The notes: generated from the sequence alone by a model not told the origin. A stretch of DNA of 64,000 nucleotides from Methylocystis hirsuta (GCF_003722355.1 NZ_QWDD01000001.1:1364001-1428000), one strand, 5' to 3'; counted from the stretch's first letter, positions 33,292 through 42,493 are shown. Numbers and translations are program-made.

Positions 33292-34351
33292 ACGCCACGC
33301 GCAGCTTGAACATTGCGTTCGGACGCTTAGGTGCGACCAGCGGAGCGGATTGCGTGAGGACGTTCAAGCCGCTCGGATTCTCGGTGATCCAACTTTTCGA
33401 AAACGTCTTGCGCGCCTCCAAGTTGGCCCCAATGTCGAAGATGCCGCCGAAATACTGCGTCCCCTCCAACTGGCCGCTCGCAATGCCGAGAACGGTGTAG
33501 GGCGGAATGAATGGCAAATCGTTGCCGTTGTCGTCCTGATAGAACGCGTCGTAGACCCACACGTTGAAGCGCCCGCCGATCGTGCCGACCCACTGCGCCT
33601 CGTAGATGTTGTTCCGCGGCGCCATGTCGATCGCCGTCAGCGTTTGACCGGGCAAGTGCCGACGAAAACGATCGTCGAGCAAATCCTGCACCGTCGCGTG
33701 CTGCTTCAGCAGTTGCCACGTCGCGCCATCCATGAGCAACGTGTCGATCACCGAGCCCTTCGAAATGCGACGCGTCAGGATCGACGCGTCTTCGATATTC
33801 TGAAGCGGGTTCGAAGTGGGCTTCGTCCACTGCGCGGCGCCGAGAATATCGATGTTCAGCGACGCGTCACGCTGAAAGTCAACGCGCACCGCCGGATAGG
33901 CCTCACCCTTGATGGTGATAGCGCCATAGACGAGCGCCTGCGCGGCCATCCATTCCAGGGTGTTGTCGATCATCATGATGTGACGATCGAGCGTGCCCGT
34001 GACGAGCCGATCGAAACGCTGCTTCGGCGTAAGCTGGCCGCCATAAGGCTCGCCGGGCATACGATCGTAGCTCTCGGACGGCTGCACGGTGTCGAACGGC
34101 TTGATGTAGGCTGGCGACAAGGATTTCGTGTGGTAGCCGTCGCGCCGGGTCGGCGTGCCCGAAACGTGCGGGCTGACAAACGGCGCCAGCCGACGCTCGT
34201 TGTGATCGACGACATCGAACTCCACCGTGCGCGACGTAAACAGCTTCTCCCGGCCGAAGAAGGTGCGCAGCATCCAAGGATTGGGGCGCTCGATATTCGT
34301 GATCAGCGCATCCAATTCCCACGTCTCATAACGCGAGATAGTCGGTTCCAT
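33290..34351 (-). CDS. Major capsid protein (lambda gpE/Phage_cap_E type)
   Basis: A 353-residue capsid subunit. The family layout is visible: N-terminal arm, FFGREKLFTSRTVEFDVVDH, SYDRMPGEPYGGQLTPKQRF and the HIMMIDNTLEWMAAQALVYG helix, then VYDAFYQDDNGNDLPFIPPY. The gpD-like decoration gene precedes it, as in lambda. Confidence 0.9.
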   Translation of the reverse strand: MEPTISRYETWELDALITNIERPNPWMLRTFFGREKLFTSRTVEFDVVDHNERRLAPFVSPHVSGTPTRRDGYHTKSLSPAYIKPFDTVQPSESYDRMPGEPYGGQLTPKQRFDRLVTGTLDRHIMMIDNTLEWMAAQALVYGAITIKGEAYPAVRVDFQRDASLNIDILGAAQWTKPTSNPLQNIEDASILTRRISKGSVIDTLLMDGATWQLLKQHATVQDLLDDRFRRHLPGQTLTAIDMAPRNNIYEAQWVGTIGGRFNVWVYDAFYQDDNGNDLPFIPPYTVLGIASGQLEGTQYFGGIFDIGANLEARKTFSKSWITENPSGLNVLTQSAPLVAPKRPNAMFKLRVA

Positions 34352-34378
34352 ATTGAAAAAATCTCCGTAAAACGCCGA

Positions 34379-34786
34379 TTAGCCGCCCGAATAAACCGGA
34401 AGCGTGCCGTAGATGCCGGCCTGACGCAGCGAATCCTTGGTCGACGCCCAGGTGTGCCCTGCGCCGAACGTAAGAGCGGACGGGTTGACGTAGCCTTCGA
34501 CAACAACCCGAAAAGGGGTGTCCTTCGGCGTCACGCCATCGACATCGTAAGTCTTGACGGGCTGCGACAGGATCGCAATCGCGTTCTGCGACCCGTCGCC
34601 CGCCGCCGATGCCGTCAGCTTGAATTTGTCGGTGGCCGACACGCGACCAAGAACAGCGCCCGCCGGCAAATCCTGGCCGCCTTCAAGGATCACATCCATG
34701 AAAATCGGGTGCTTGCCGCCAAGGAACAACTGATTCGAAACAAAGGCGTCGACCGTGCGGAACGACGCCGTATAAGGAGCAGACAT
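34379..34786 (-). CDS. Head decoration protein (gpD-like)
   Basis: A 135-residue protein with GQDLPAGAVLGRVSATDKFK and NAIAILSQPV, the lambda gpD/HDPD pattern. It binds the capsid three-fold sites after expansion. Encoded between protease/scaffold and the capsid. Confidence 0.87.
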   Translation of the reverse strand: MSAPYTASFRTVDAFVSNQLFLGGKHPIFMDVILEGGQDLPAGAVLGRVSATDKFKLTASAAGDGSQNAIAILSQPVKTYDVDGVTPKDTPFRVVVEGYVNPSALTFGAGHTWASTKDSLRQAGIYGTLPVYSGG

Positions 34787-34819
34787 TCAAATGTTCTCCA
34801 AGATAATGATCAGCCGCCG

Positions 34820-35275
34820 TTACGCGATGTAACCGCGCGCACGGTTGTGAGACTTCGCCATCGCCGTAAGCTCGGCGACGCGCGCAGCCTTCGGATCGAG
34901 CGCCGGCTTGTCGCCGGAAGAATCATCCGGCCCCACCGCGGGGGTGTTTGCGGCGAGCATTCGGTCAATGCTTTCCTGCGTCGCGGTCTTATGCTGCGGC
35001 GCCGGGGCGGCGGCGACAGGCTTCGGGTCCTCGATCTTCGCCGCCATCTTCGTAGCGAGCGCGACAGAGGCGCCGTCGTTCAACGCCTCAACAAAAATCG
35101 AAGCGCGGGGTGACTCAGGGAACAGCGTCGCGAGAGCCGCGCCGAACTCGGTGGTAAGCGCCTTGGTAACTTCCGCTGTAACGGCGGTGCGCGCCTCTTT
35201 TGCCCCTTCGACGCGGGCTTCCGCGCGAGCAGAGGCAAGTTCAGCGTCGCTATGATTCAAACGATCCGCAGACAT
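34820..35275 (-). CDS. Nested scaffold protein start inside the protease gene
   Basis: An in-frame internal start (ATG at 35275) preceded by TTGGAG 5 bases upstream would give a 151-residue C-terminal product beginning MSADRLNHSDAELASARAEA, highly helical and charged, with a Pro/Ala linker. Lambda makes its scaffold Nu3 in just this way inside gene C. The strong ribosome site at the domain boundary supports it. Confidence 0.6.
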   Translation of the reverse strand: MSADRLNHSDAELASARAEARVEGAKEARTAVTAEVTKALTTEFGAALATLFPESPRASIFVEALNDGASVALATKMAAKIEDPKPVAAAPAPQHKTATQESIDRMLAANTPAVGPDDSSGDKPALDPKAARVAELTAMAKSHNRARGYIA

Positions 35276-36157
35276 TGCGTCTCCAATTGAAAGCCCTGAG
35301 TAAATCGGGCGGTTAAGATGGGCGGCGAAATCGGACATTGCTTGCCCTAATGTCGCAACGCCGTCGACGAGCCCAAGGTCACGTGCTTGCTGCGGGCCAA
35401 AGACGCCCGCTTCAAAACCTTGAACCGCTTCTCGTGTCAGACCGCGCCGCTCCGCGACGTGATCCGCAAATTCATTCCACAAACTATTGACCGACGCCTG
35501 CATCTCAGTGCGAACCGTGTCCGGCAAAGCTTCAAACGGATTGCCTTGAACCTTCTTCGCGCCAGCAAACACAAACGTTGTGACGACGCCACGCTTCTCC
35601 ATTTGTTTGGAGACATCCACGTGCGCGACATAGACGCCGATCGAACCGACCCGCGAACCCGGCGCGGCGTAAAGCCGAGACGCCGACGACATCAGCCAAT
35701 ATCCGGCTGACGCAGCCGTAGCATTGGCAATAGCCCAAATCGGCTTCTCTTTACCAAGCTCTGCGACAACCGCTCCTAGCTCGTGCATACCCGCGGCTTC
35801 ACCGCCGGGCGTGTCGAGATCGAGCAGAATGCCGCGCACCGAATTGTCGGCGCGAACCATCCGCGTCAATTCGTTGTGAAGGGCCGTATATCCCGTAGTG
35901 CCCGTGCCGCTTTCGGATTCCGAAATGCCAGCGCTACGATGCACCATGCCGCCGACAATCGGCAGCACCGCGATGCCTTCGCGTTTATCCACCACCATCG
36001 ACCGCGTTGGCCGACGATAGCTGTCAACAACGTCTTGCGTAACAATCGGCTCGACGCCGAGCCGGTCTGCAAGCGCCGCATGAAGCACATTGCCGTATTC
36101 AGGCAGAAGCAAAAGCGGTGTGTTGAACAAACGCGCAGAAAGATGCGCGTATTTCAT
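34820..36157 (-). CDS. S49-family prohead protease with scaffold domain
   Basis: A 445-residue protein. The peptidase domain occupies residues ~60-270: GILLDLDTPGGEAAGMHELG, the catalytic Ser150 in ATAASAGYWLM, VGSIGVYVAHVDVSKQMEKR, and Lys201/202 in AGAKKVQGNPFEAL as general base. The C-terminal third is the scaffold. It matures the lambda-type procapsid. Its start overlaps the metallophosphoesterase stop by 4 bases. Confidence 0.9.
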   Translation of the reverse strand: MKYAHLSARLFNTPLLLLPEYGNVLHAALADRLGVEPIVTQDVVDSYRRPTRSMVVDKREGIAVLPIVGGMVHRSAGISESESGTGTTGYTALHNELTRMVRADNSVRGILLDLDTPGGEAAGMHELGAVVAELGKEKPIWAIANATAASAGYWLMSSASRLYAAPGSRVGSIGVYVAHVDVSKQMEKRGVVTTFVFAGAKKVQGNPFEALPDTVRTEMQASVNSLWNEFADHVAERRGLTREAVQGFEAGVFGPQQARDLGLVDGVATLGQAMSDFAAHLNRPIYSGLSIGDAMSADRLNHSDAELASARAEARVEGAKEARTAVTAEVTKALTTEFGAALATLFPESPRASIFVEALNDGASVALATKMAAKIEDPKPVAAAPAPQHKTATQESIDRMLAANTPAVGPDDSSGDKPALDPKAARVAELTAMAKSHNRARGYIA

Positions 36158-37212
36158 TCTGTCGACCTCTCATATGCGCGTCGCAACGCGTCCAATATCA
36201 GCAAACCCTTCTCAACCGTTGGCGCACAGAATGCGCGCCCCCGACTTGTATCGGGCTCCGTTGGATCGATAATGATCAGCGCCGATGCATGGATGTGGGC
36301 TGACTTTAAGCCGAGTTCCTTGGCGTAATGATCGGCCTGCTTGTATCCGCTCACGCGAACGATCTGCGAAACTAAGCCGTCCGGCGCAACCGTGCCTTGA
36401 TCGCCGCCTACGTGATGGTGCCCGGCAATCAAAACGTGATCACGCAAGCCCATCAGCACCTCGCGCTTCAAGCCATGAAGCTCGTTGTAGATGGAGGTGC
36501 CTTTGAAGTTGTGTCGCGCGTGAACACGTGTCTCCGCGCCGCACGGTTGTCGCAGCGCAAGACGAACGCCGTGCGCCTCTGTCACTCCTGGCGAGTGCCG
36601 CAAAATCCAATCAATCGGATTGCCATGCCCCGACCACATGTCGTGATTGCCGAGAATGCAGAACAGCGGCTCGATCTCATTGAGCAGCCATTCGGCAAGC
36701 AGCCAAGCCTCGCGCGCCGTCGTCGACTGATCCGCATAAAGCCGCGCCAGCCTGCCAACCCAATTGTTTGTAATATCGCCGATATGCCCCACCACGACAT
36801 GCGGGTGGGGCTTGATCAACTCGACGTGATTTTTCAGCAGGCGAAAATTGCAGCCTTGGTCGTCAATGTGGGGGTCGCCCATGACGAACAACCCAAACGG
36901 GCCGTTGAGATTGACCTTTACAGGAATGATTTGTCGTGCATCGTCGGCGCGCATCGAGCGATCCGAATCTTCGAGCCTGCGTGCGATCAATTCCTCGATC
37001 GTCAAGTCAGGACTCGGAAGGTGTAGGCTCTCGAACTTCGGCGCTGTGTCCAAAGGGATGTCGAGCAACCGAAGCCTGTTTGCCGCAGTAGAGCGGCGCA
37101 CGCCGAGATCGTCGGCAAGCTGCGCCAAGTTGACTCGACCTGCGGGCGCGCGATGTCGCGCCACAGCGGCGCGCGTGCGCTCCGCTTCAGAGTCAGAAAG
37201 GGTCGGCGCCAC
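36154..37212 (-). CDS. Calcineurin-like metallophosphoesterase in the head operon
   Basis: A 352-residue protein. A small HTH-like segment (residues 27-50, VNLAQLADDLGVRRSTAANR) precedes a full metallophosphoesterase domain: GDPHID (112-117), GDITNN (145-150), GNHD (188-191), and GHHH (264-267), all the metal ligands of the family. The GTG at 37212 has AGGAG 5 bases upstream. It lies between portal and protease genes with a 4-base overlap to the protease. Substrate unknown: DNA/RNA ends, nucleotides or protein phosphates are possible. Confidence 0.85.
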   Translation of the reverse strand: MAPTLSDSEAERTRAAVARHRAPAGRVNLAQLADDLGVRRSTAANRLRLLDIPLDTAPKFESLHLPSPDLTIEELIARRLEDSDRSMRADDARQIIPVKVNLNGPFGLFVMGDPHIDDQGCNFRLLKNHVELIKPHPHVVVGHIGDITNNWVGRLARLYADQSTTAREAWLLAEWLLNEIEPLFCILGNHDMWSGHGNPIDWILRHSPGVTEAHGVRLALRQPCGAETRVHARHNFKGTSIYNELHGLKREVLMGLRDHVLIAGHHHVGGDQGTVAPDGLVSQIVRVSGYKQADHYAKELGLKSAHIHASALIIIDPTEPDTSRGRAFCAPTVEKGLLILDALRRAYERSTE

Positions 37213-37232
37213 GGGCACTCCTGGGTTGGAGA

Positions 37233-38873
37233 TTATTGCTTGTTGGACGAGTCGCTCGGATACTGCTTCGCCTGCTTCGCGGCTTCGGCCTTCAGCGCGT
37301 CGCCGCGCAAGGACCAATCCAAGTCTTCAGGCTTCAATCCAAGACGCTCCATGTCCGCCTTCTCTTTGGCGCGCTGACGCAAGGTGCGCTGCACGTCACG
37401 TCCACCTTCGGTGCGCATGAGTTCGCGCAAAGTGCTGCCGCCCTTCGCGTAAACCATAAGATCGGCTTCGGTCTCCTTCACAGGATCGAGCCGCGGCTTC
37501 ATCCATGTTTCGAACGTGCCAAACGCCAAAGCATCGACAACATCGTAAAAGTCGTGCGGACCTAACATTGGAATGATGCCGCGCAGCGCCACCATTTCCT
37601 CCAACCAATTCACGAACACAGGCCATGCATAAAGGGTGATGAACCCTTCACGCTGCACCTCATAGCTGCGCCACACGTCGTAAATTGCTGCGCGGGCGCC
37701 AGAGTAGTTCGTCTGCGAGTAGTCCTTTGTGAGGGACTCCTTCGCGACTCCAAGCGCAGACGCAAGGATGTTCGTATTGATGTCGGAATAGTCTTTAATG
37801 ACGCTGTTGCCCAAGTTGCCTTGGACCATGTGAAGCTTCTCGTTCGGCAGCAGATGCGCAACCTTCGACCTGCCGAACTTTACGTCTTGCCCTTGGTAGA
37901 ACGACGCCTTATCGGCCATCATTCGCAAAGTGAAATCGAGAATGGGGTTCTGCTGGAGCGCAGTGCGACGTTCTTCGCCAATAACCTCCATTGCGCGTTC
38001 GTAGTCGAGTTCTGACTCGATCACAGCGGCATAGGTGGCGCGTAATGCAGCCGTCTCCAATTCAGTCAACAGATAGTCGTTCAACAGACGCATGGGCTGC
38101 AAAGCCGTCGTGAAAGACGACAGCCCGCGCGTCATGTCGCATCTATCATGCTCGAAAAAGTGGATGATATTCCAACGGCCCCATTTGTTTAACCGCGAAA
38201 CCTTGTTCCATGACGCAAGTCCGCTTGGCCCGAACACAAACTCGTCGCTCTGATGACGTTCACGGATGTGGTAGGCGGTCGGAGCACCGTCATCGTCGCG
38301 CTCAACACCCATCCTTACTTTGCCAGTATGATCTTGCCGACCGTTCGGGTCCGACAACCGTTCCGACTGAATTTGAAGCAGGCATGTGCGCTGCCCATTC
38401 GACGAAGGCTTCCATTTGAAGACGCCTAAGCACTCGCCGCCAGAATAGAAATCCTGGTAGGCCGTCCGCATCAAACCTGTGAACGTTTGCTTGCGCTGTG
38501 CGTCGAAGTGCGCACGTGGGCTTTCGGCCGCCGCATTCCAAAGAAGTTCAACGCGCTCAGCCCATGCTTCGGACTCGTCCTGCGACACGCCAAGAACATC
38601 CGCGATGGGATCAAGAAACAAATTGAGCTTCTTGCCGACCACGGCGTCGACGTTCACCCGCAGAGCCGAACGGCCGTAAGGGTTCGCGCGCGCGGCGTCG
38701 CGGGCATCCGCGGCCGCGCGATCCTTGTTGCGATAAACCTGAACGTCGGATGTTTGTAGGGAAGGCGTGACGCCCCATCCCCGGTTCGGCGCGAGCGATC
38801 CGGCGGCGCCGAACACGAGCCTCGGGTCTTGGCTCGGATTATCGGTGTTCGGTGGCGAGGTGATCGCGACCAT
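37233..38873 (-). CDS. Portal protein (lambda gpB type)
   Basis: A 546-residue protein with NRGWGVTPS near the start, ARANPYGRSALRVNVDAVVG, SGGECLGVFKW, IIHFFEHDRCDMTRGLSSFT and TKDYSQTNYSGARAAIYDVW, the sequence track of lambda-family portals. It forms the dodecameric DNA gate. It follows the gpW-like gene. Confidence 0.9.
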   Translation of the reverse strand: MVAITSPPNTDNPSQDPRLVFGAAGSLAPNRGWGVTPSLQTSDVQVYRNKDRAAADARDAARANPYGRSALRVNVDAVVGKKLNLFLDPIADVLGVSQDESEAWAERVELLWNAAAESPRAHFDAQRKQTFTGLMRTAYQDFYSGGECLGVFKWKPSSNGQRTCLLQIQSERLSDPNGRQDHTGKVRMGVERDDDGAPTAYHIRERHQSDEFVFGPSGLASWNKVSRLNKWGRWNIIHFFEHDRCDMTRGLSSFTTALQPMRLLNDYLLTELETAALRATYAAVIESELDYERAMEVIGEERRTALQQNPILDFTLRMMADKASFYQGQDVKFGRSKVAHLLPNEKLHMVQGNLGNSVIKDYSDINTNILASALGVAKESLTKDYSQTNYSGARAAIYDVWRSYEVQREGFITLYAWPVFVNWLEEMVALRGIIPMLGPHDFYDVVDALAFGTFETWMKPRLDPVKETEADLMVYAKGGSTLRELMRTEGGRDVQRTLRQRAKEKADMERLGLKPEDLDWSLRGDALKAEAAKQAKQYPSDSSNKQ

Positions 38874-38883
38874 CAGCTAAACC

Positions 38884-39183
38884 TCACAGGCGTGGGAAGG
38901 TGAAGACCGCGCTTGCCGGCGCGCCGCGGCGCGCGCGCAGTCCTGGGTTGAGATCGGGCAGCCCGGCCGCAGCGGCGGAGGGGCATTGCGCACGTTCGAT
39001 ACGGTAGGCCTCGATCAGGCCGGCAACGTCGCCGTGCCGATACGTGACCCAACGCTCATTGAAGCGCACCTCGATCGCCTGACTGCCGGAGATGCGCGCG
39101 TAATAAGCGTCGAGCAGCGACCGACAGCGCATCAGACAATCTTGACCGCGCAGATCAAATTTTGGTGTCGCACATTGCGTCAT
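38884..39183 (-). CDS. gpW-like head-tail joining protein
   Basis: A 99-residue protein. The segment LLDAYYARISGSQAIEVRFN followed by ERWVTYRHGDVAGLIEAYRI has the two-helix plus beta-hairpin pattern of lambda gpW. Its position between terminase and portal matches lambda order. The C-terminal tail is Arg/Ala-rich. Confidence 0.75.
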   Translation of the reverse strand: MTQCATPKFDLRGQDCLMRCRSLLDAYYARISGSQAIEVRFNERWVTYRHGDVAGLIEAYRIERAQCPSAAAAGLPDLNPGLRARRGAPASAVFTFPRL

Positions 39184-39207
39184 TAGAAACCTATAAGTCG
39201 CAACAAC

Positions 39208-41049
39208 TCACGCAGCGAACATCGCGCCGACTTTCGCCGGATCAAGACGTTCCTGCTCGCGTTGATTGAGCGCCGTCAAGCGCACGGCCATATCGATCTT
39301 CATGCTCGATCGCGCGGCCAGATTATAGACCATCATGTCGAGGCCTTCGTTGCGCGCACCCGGTTTCTTGTCCCAAACACGCTTCGGAAAGCCGTGATCG
39401 CTATATTCGATCTCGACATGCTCAACCGTCATCTGTTCGAGAAGTTTGTCACTCAAACCCTCGTGTAGATGAATGTAGCCCGGTCCCTTCTTCTGAAGCG
39501 CGTAGCGTTTGTAGATCGTCGTCTTCGCGTCGTCGACGCCGACCAGCACCAAAGGCACGCCTTTGCGTTGCATGTTCTCAGAGATGCGCCAGATCGGCTT
39601 GCCTTCGCCCGACACGCCTTTGATCGCGTGCCAACGTAGCCCACGCTTCTGCCCACGTGCCGCGAACTTATACGCTTCCTGTGTGAAGTGACCGCCGGAG
39701 TCGACAGCAACAACCTCAACGCCAAGCTCCTTCAAGCCCGTCTCATGACGATATCGGCGCGCCAACACTTCAGCGACATGATCCCACGTTGCCGGTATGC
39801 TCGGGTCCTGATTGACGATAATGTGTTCGAGAACCCATTGCTCGTCTTCTAAACCCCACGCGGTCGTGAGTATTTCAATGCGGTCGTCCTGAACGTCGAC
39901 GGAGCCAGTGACCAGACCGGCATCCTTCGGACATATGCGTGGCGAATAGGTCTCTCGCCGATTTTTAAGCCCCTCCACGTCGGCAACGTCAGAAAAGTTG
40001 CCGTCCCAAGGTAGGCCAAGACGAGTGTTATAAAAAACCTGTTCATCAGCAGGGTTGCCTTCCGCTTCAGTCCAAGCGACGGCCATCTTCGCCATAGAGG
40101 ACCACGGCGAATAAAGCTCATTCAGATAAAAGCCGATCTTGTTAGGCTGCGCAGGCGTGTTCGTCTCAAAGCATTTGAACGGGGCCTTCTTCGCAGTCAG
40201 CCATCCGCCGCCCATCTGCTCCGCGTCACGAACGAGAGCGCGCTTGCGCATTTCATCCCAACCGACGCCGCAACTCTCACAATGATATGTCGCTTCGGCT
40301 TCGCGGCCTTTCGTGTAAGCGACGTTCTTCCATTGCAGAACTTGCTTGTGTCCGCAGTCGGGGCAAACGACGTGGTAGTAGTGCTGCCGGGACCGCATGA
40401 ACATCGCAACAATCTGCGATGTCTTCGTGTGCCGCGGCGTCGAGGCATAGACGTGTTTGCGGTTGTGATAGGTGATAGTTCGCTTTTCGGCGAGAGCCGC
40501 CGGCGTTCCTTCGTCGCCCGCCGACAGCGGCCAACGGTCAACCTCGTCACCCACCACGACGCGAATGGGGCGCGCCGCAAGCTGTCGTGGATTGTTGGCG
40601 CCGACAAGCGCGACATATCCGCCCGGATATGAGAGCCCTGTAAAAACGGCGGCGAGCGCGGGGCTCGCGGCGATCGTAGGCTCCAACGCTTCTTCAAGAT
40701 ACTCGTCAGCGTTGATCTGTGTCGGGTGAACCATCAACTGCGGGGATGGTTCCGCGTCTGCAAAATATCCGAGCGCGGCGACGAGCACTGTCGTTTTTCC
40801 GACCTGAGCGCTCGTCACCATCACAACATCGCTGATGTCGGGATCGGTGATCGCGTCCATAATCGCGCGTTGATAAACCGCGTCGCCGGGCCTGTAGGGT
40901 CCCGGCAAGGATGCGCGCTCCGCCGGGAGCACAAGATTTTCACAAGCCCATTGGCTCAGCGTTTGCCGCTTGCGGGGCTTAAAGCCGTGCGCCAGACCTG
41001 CGTAAACCGGATGCCGGTTGCGCGCTTCGCGCCAAGTCGACGAACTCAT
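39208..41049 (-). CDS. Terminase large subunit (GpA family)
   Basis: A 613-residue packaging motor. ATPase: Walker A SAQVGKT (80-86), Walker B VVVGDEVD (165-171). A four-Cys zinc-binding insertion is present (CPDCG...CESCG). The nuclease domain starts at GSVDVQDDRIEI and includes VVAVDSGGHF. Lambda gpA-type terminases usually generate cohesive ends. It overlaps the small subunit by 4 bases. Confidence 0.93.
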   Translation of the reverse strand: MSSSTWREARNRHPVYAGLAHGFKPRKRQTLSQWACENLVLPAERASLPGPYRPGDAVYQRAIMDAITDPDISDVVMVTSAQVGKTTVLVAALGYFADAEPSPQLMVHPTQINADEYLEEALEPTIAASPALAAVFTGLSYPGGYVALVGANNPRQLAARPIRVVVGDEVDRWPLSAGDEGTPAALAEKRTITYHNRKHVYASTPRHTKTSQIVAMFMRSRQHYYHVVCPDCGHKQVLQWKNVAYTKGREAEATYHCESCGVGWDEMRKRALVRDAEQMGGGWLTAKKAPFKCFETNTPAQPNKIGFYLNELYSPWSSMAKMAVAWTEAEGNPADEQVFYNTRLGLPWDGNFSDVADVEGLKNRRETYSPRICPKDAGLVTGSVDVQDDRIEILTTAWGLEDEQWVLEHIIVNQDPSIPATWDHVAEVLARRYRHETGLKELGVEVVAVDSGGHFTQEAYKFAARGQKRGLRWHAIKGVSGEGKPIWRISENMQRKGVPLVLVGVDDAKTTIYKRYALQKKGPGYIHLHEGLSDKLLEQMTVEHVEIEYSDHGFPKRVWDKKPGARNEGLDMMVYNLAARSSMKIDMAVRLTALNQREQERLDPAKVGAMFAA

Positions 41050-41660
41050 ATTTCATCGTCCTCGTCGAGCGGACGCGCCAACGCATCAAATTTCTTATGC
41101 AAAGCGAACAGCGCACGGTCGACGATGTTGCCGACCTTGTTCCGCACTTCGACTCTCGTCGTGTGGTCAGGAAATAGCGCGGCGATCTCGTGTTCGAGCG
41201 CGCGCAGCATTGCCAGAATATCTGCGGCTGCCGCCGAAGAAGTGCGATACACCTCTGAACGTTCTATGAGGCGGCCTTCCTCGATCAAGTCGTTCCGCTT
41301 CAGCCGATCGAGCTTCACACGCTCCATCTCGGCGCGCAGTTCCGCCACCCGGCTGGTAGCCGACATGGTGGGCGCCTTCACGAGCACTTCGAGCGGGAAG
41401 TCGACGCCCAGACATTCGAGGTCTGGATCAACTGCGGCGGCGGAGGACGGCGCAGGCTTGCGCTCTTTTACCGTCGAGCAGATCGCAACCGCTTCTCCTT
41501 CAGAAACGGCAAGCGGACGATATTCAAGAGCAGCCTGCAAATCATAGAGGCCGTCCGCGCCAGGGGTCAGACGCCCCTCTTTACGGAACTGCCTGACCCT
41601 TTCTTCGGTCAACCTCCACAAGTGCGCTAACTCGTATTGCGAGACGCGTTGTGGAAGCAT
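41046..41660 (-). CDS. Terminase small subunit (Nu1-like)
   Basis: A 204-residue protein. The N-terminal winged HTH (VSQYELAHLWRLTEERVRQF, with REGRLTPGADGLYDLQAALE) recognises DNA; a linker and a helical terminase-binding part follow. The ATG at 41660 is preceded by a TTG that is not needed. It is the first gene of the leftward late run, next to the 41.66-42.10 kb control region. Confidence 0.8.
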   Translation of the reverse strand: MLPQRVSQYELAHLWRLTEERVRQFRKEGRLTPGADGLYDLQAALEYRPLAVSEGEAVAICSTVKERKPAPSSAAAVDPDLECLGVDFPLEVLVKAPTMSATSRVAELRAEMERVKLDRLKRNDLIEEGRLIERSEVYRTSSAAAADILAMLRALEHEIAALFPDHTTRVEVRNKVGNIVDRALFALHKKFDALARPLDEDDEI

Positions 41661-41840
41661 CAATTTTGCGAGGTTGCGCGAGCAAATAGCTCGCAGTTGC
41701 GCAGATGCGAACCATAGACAACGTCTATAGGTCCGCGCTTGTCAAAAGCCGTAAATCACTCAAAACGTGGTTATTTTTCGAGGGCCGGCGCTGCCCCCGG
41801 TCGACGGCGGGGGGCCGGGGAGGGACCCGAACGTTGTTCA

Positions 41841-41869
41841 TTGATAGAGAATGACTATGAACGTTATAA
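41841..41869 (+). promoter_or_regulatory. Rightward promoter TTGATA-N17-TTATAA
   Basis: -35 TTGATA at 41841-41846, 17-base spacer, -10 TTATAA at 41864-41869. The -10 lies in the left arm of the 15-bp inverted repeat, so binding there should block polymerase. Confidence 0.65.
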
Positions 41870-41916
41870 CATACGCACTCGATCTAGGTGCGGCGCAGCA
41901 CTATGTTATAACGTTC
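41859..41916. repeat. 15-bp perfect inverted repeat with 28-bp spacer
   Basis: Arms GAACGTTATAACATA (41859-41873) and its exact complement (41902-41916). The core GTTATAAC recurs in a 12-bp palindrome at 47178-47189. Probably paired operator sites able to loop DNA. Confidence 0.8.
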
Positions 41917-42013
41917 GGTGTCTAGGCGTGCGCTAACACATTGATTCATCTACATGAGCAGCCTCGCACCACGCCACATGTTGGGCGATGCGCATTAAAT
42001 GTTGTGCGCGGCG

Positions 42014-42041
42014 TTGACATAGCGCGACAAGCGCCTAGCCT
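42014..42041 (+). promoter_or_regulatory. Rightward promoter with operator (42017-42032)
   Basis: TTGACA at 42014-42019, 16-base spacer, TAGCCT at 42036-42041. The sequence ACATAGCGCGACAAGC starting in the -35 matches the dispersed palindrome at 10 of 14 positions. It precedes the gene at 42104 by 60 bases. Confidence 0.5.
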
Positions 42042-42103
42042 TTCAACGTGCGGTCTATCGATCGTGCCGCCCCACTAGGGCGAAGGCCACTAAGGGAGAA
42101 AAC

Positions 42104-42493
42104 ATGCCACGCAATCCGCAATCCGCGTCGCCTTTGGCCGTTGGCCTAGGGCGGGCTTGCGCGCCGGGCGACCGTGCGAACAACACACGCGCCCAACATT
42201 TCATGAGTCGCCAACATATGAAGGGACTCCTAGCTATCCCGCTTGCGCTGCATATCAGCGCCGCGAGCGCGCAACCGTGCGAGCTAATCGTGATCTATTG
42301 CAAACCCATCGCCGCCAAGGCGATTAACGCAATGCGCGACGGACGCTCCAAAGATCACGTGATCTCGACAGGGCTTTACAATCACGCTTGCGTCGCGTCG
42401 CCCGCGTCCGTCAAGCGCGCCGACATAAAGCCTGTGTGGGCTGCGCCGGCGCGCATCTACTGGACGCAATACGCGCCGCGAGGCGTCGAGTAA
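42104..42493 (+). CDS. Unknown protein with internal signal-like segment
   Basis: A 129-residue protein. The ATG at 42104 has a strong AAGGGAG 5 bases upstream. From residue 39 a signal-peptide-like stretch is seen (MKGLLAIPLALHISAASAQP with an ASA-QP cleavage pattern), followed by a mature part with three Cys. Either the first 38 residues precede an internal membrane anchor, or a second start at codon 39 is used. Family not recognised. Confidence 0.6.
   Translation: MPRNPQSASPLAVGLGRACAPGDRANNTRAQHFMSRQHMKGLLAIPLALHISAASAQPCELIVIYCKPIAAKAINAMRDGRSKDHVISTGLYNHACVASPASVKRADIKPVWAAPARIYWTQYAPRGVE

Larger units (their letters stand above)
41664..42103. promoter_or_regulatory. Divergent control region between terminase and the rightward island
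   Basis: No gene is supported in these 440 bases. It contains a perfect 15-bp inverted repeat (41859-41916), a good rightward promoter inside it, a second rightward promoter at 42014-42041, and a GC-rich C/G run (41786-41823). Late leftward and accessory rightward transcription probably both start here. Confidence 0.7.
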
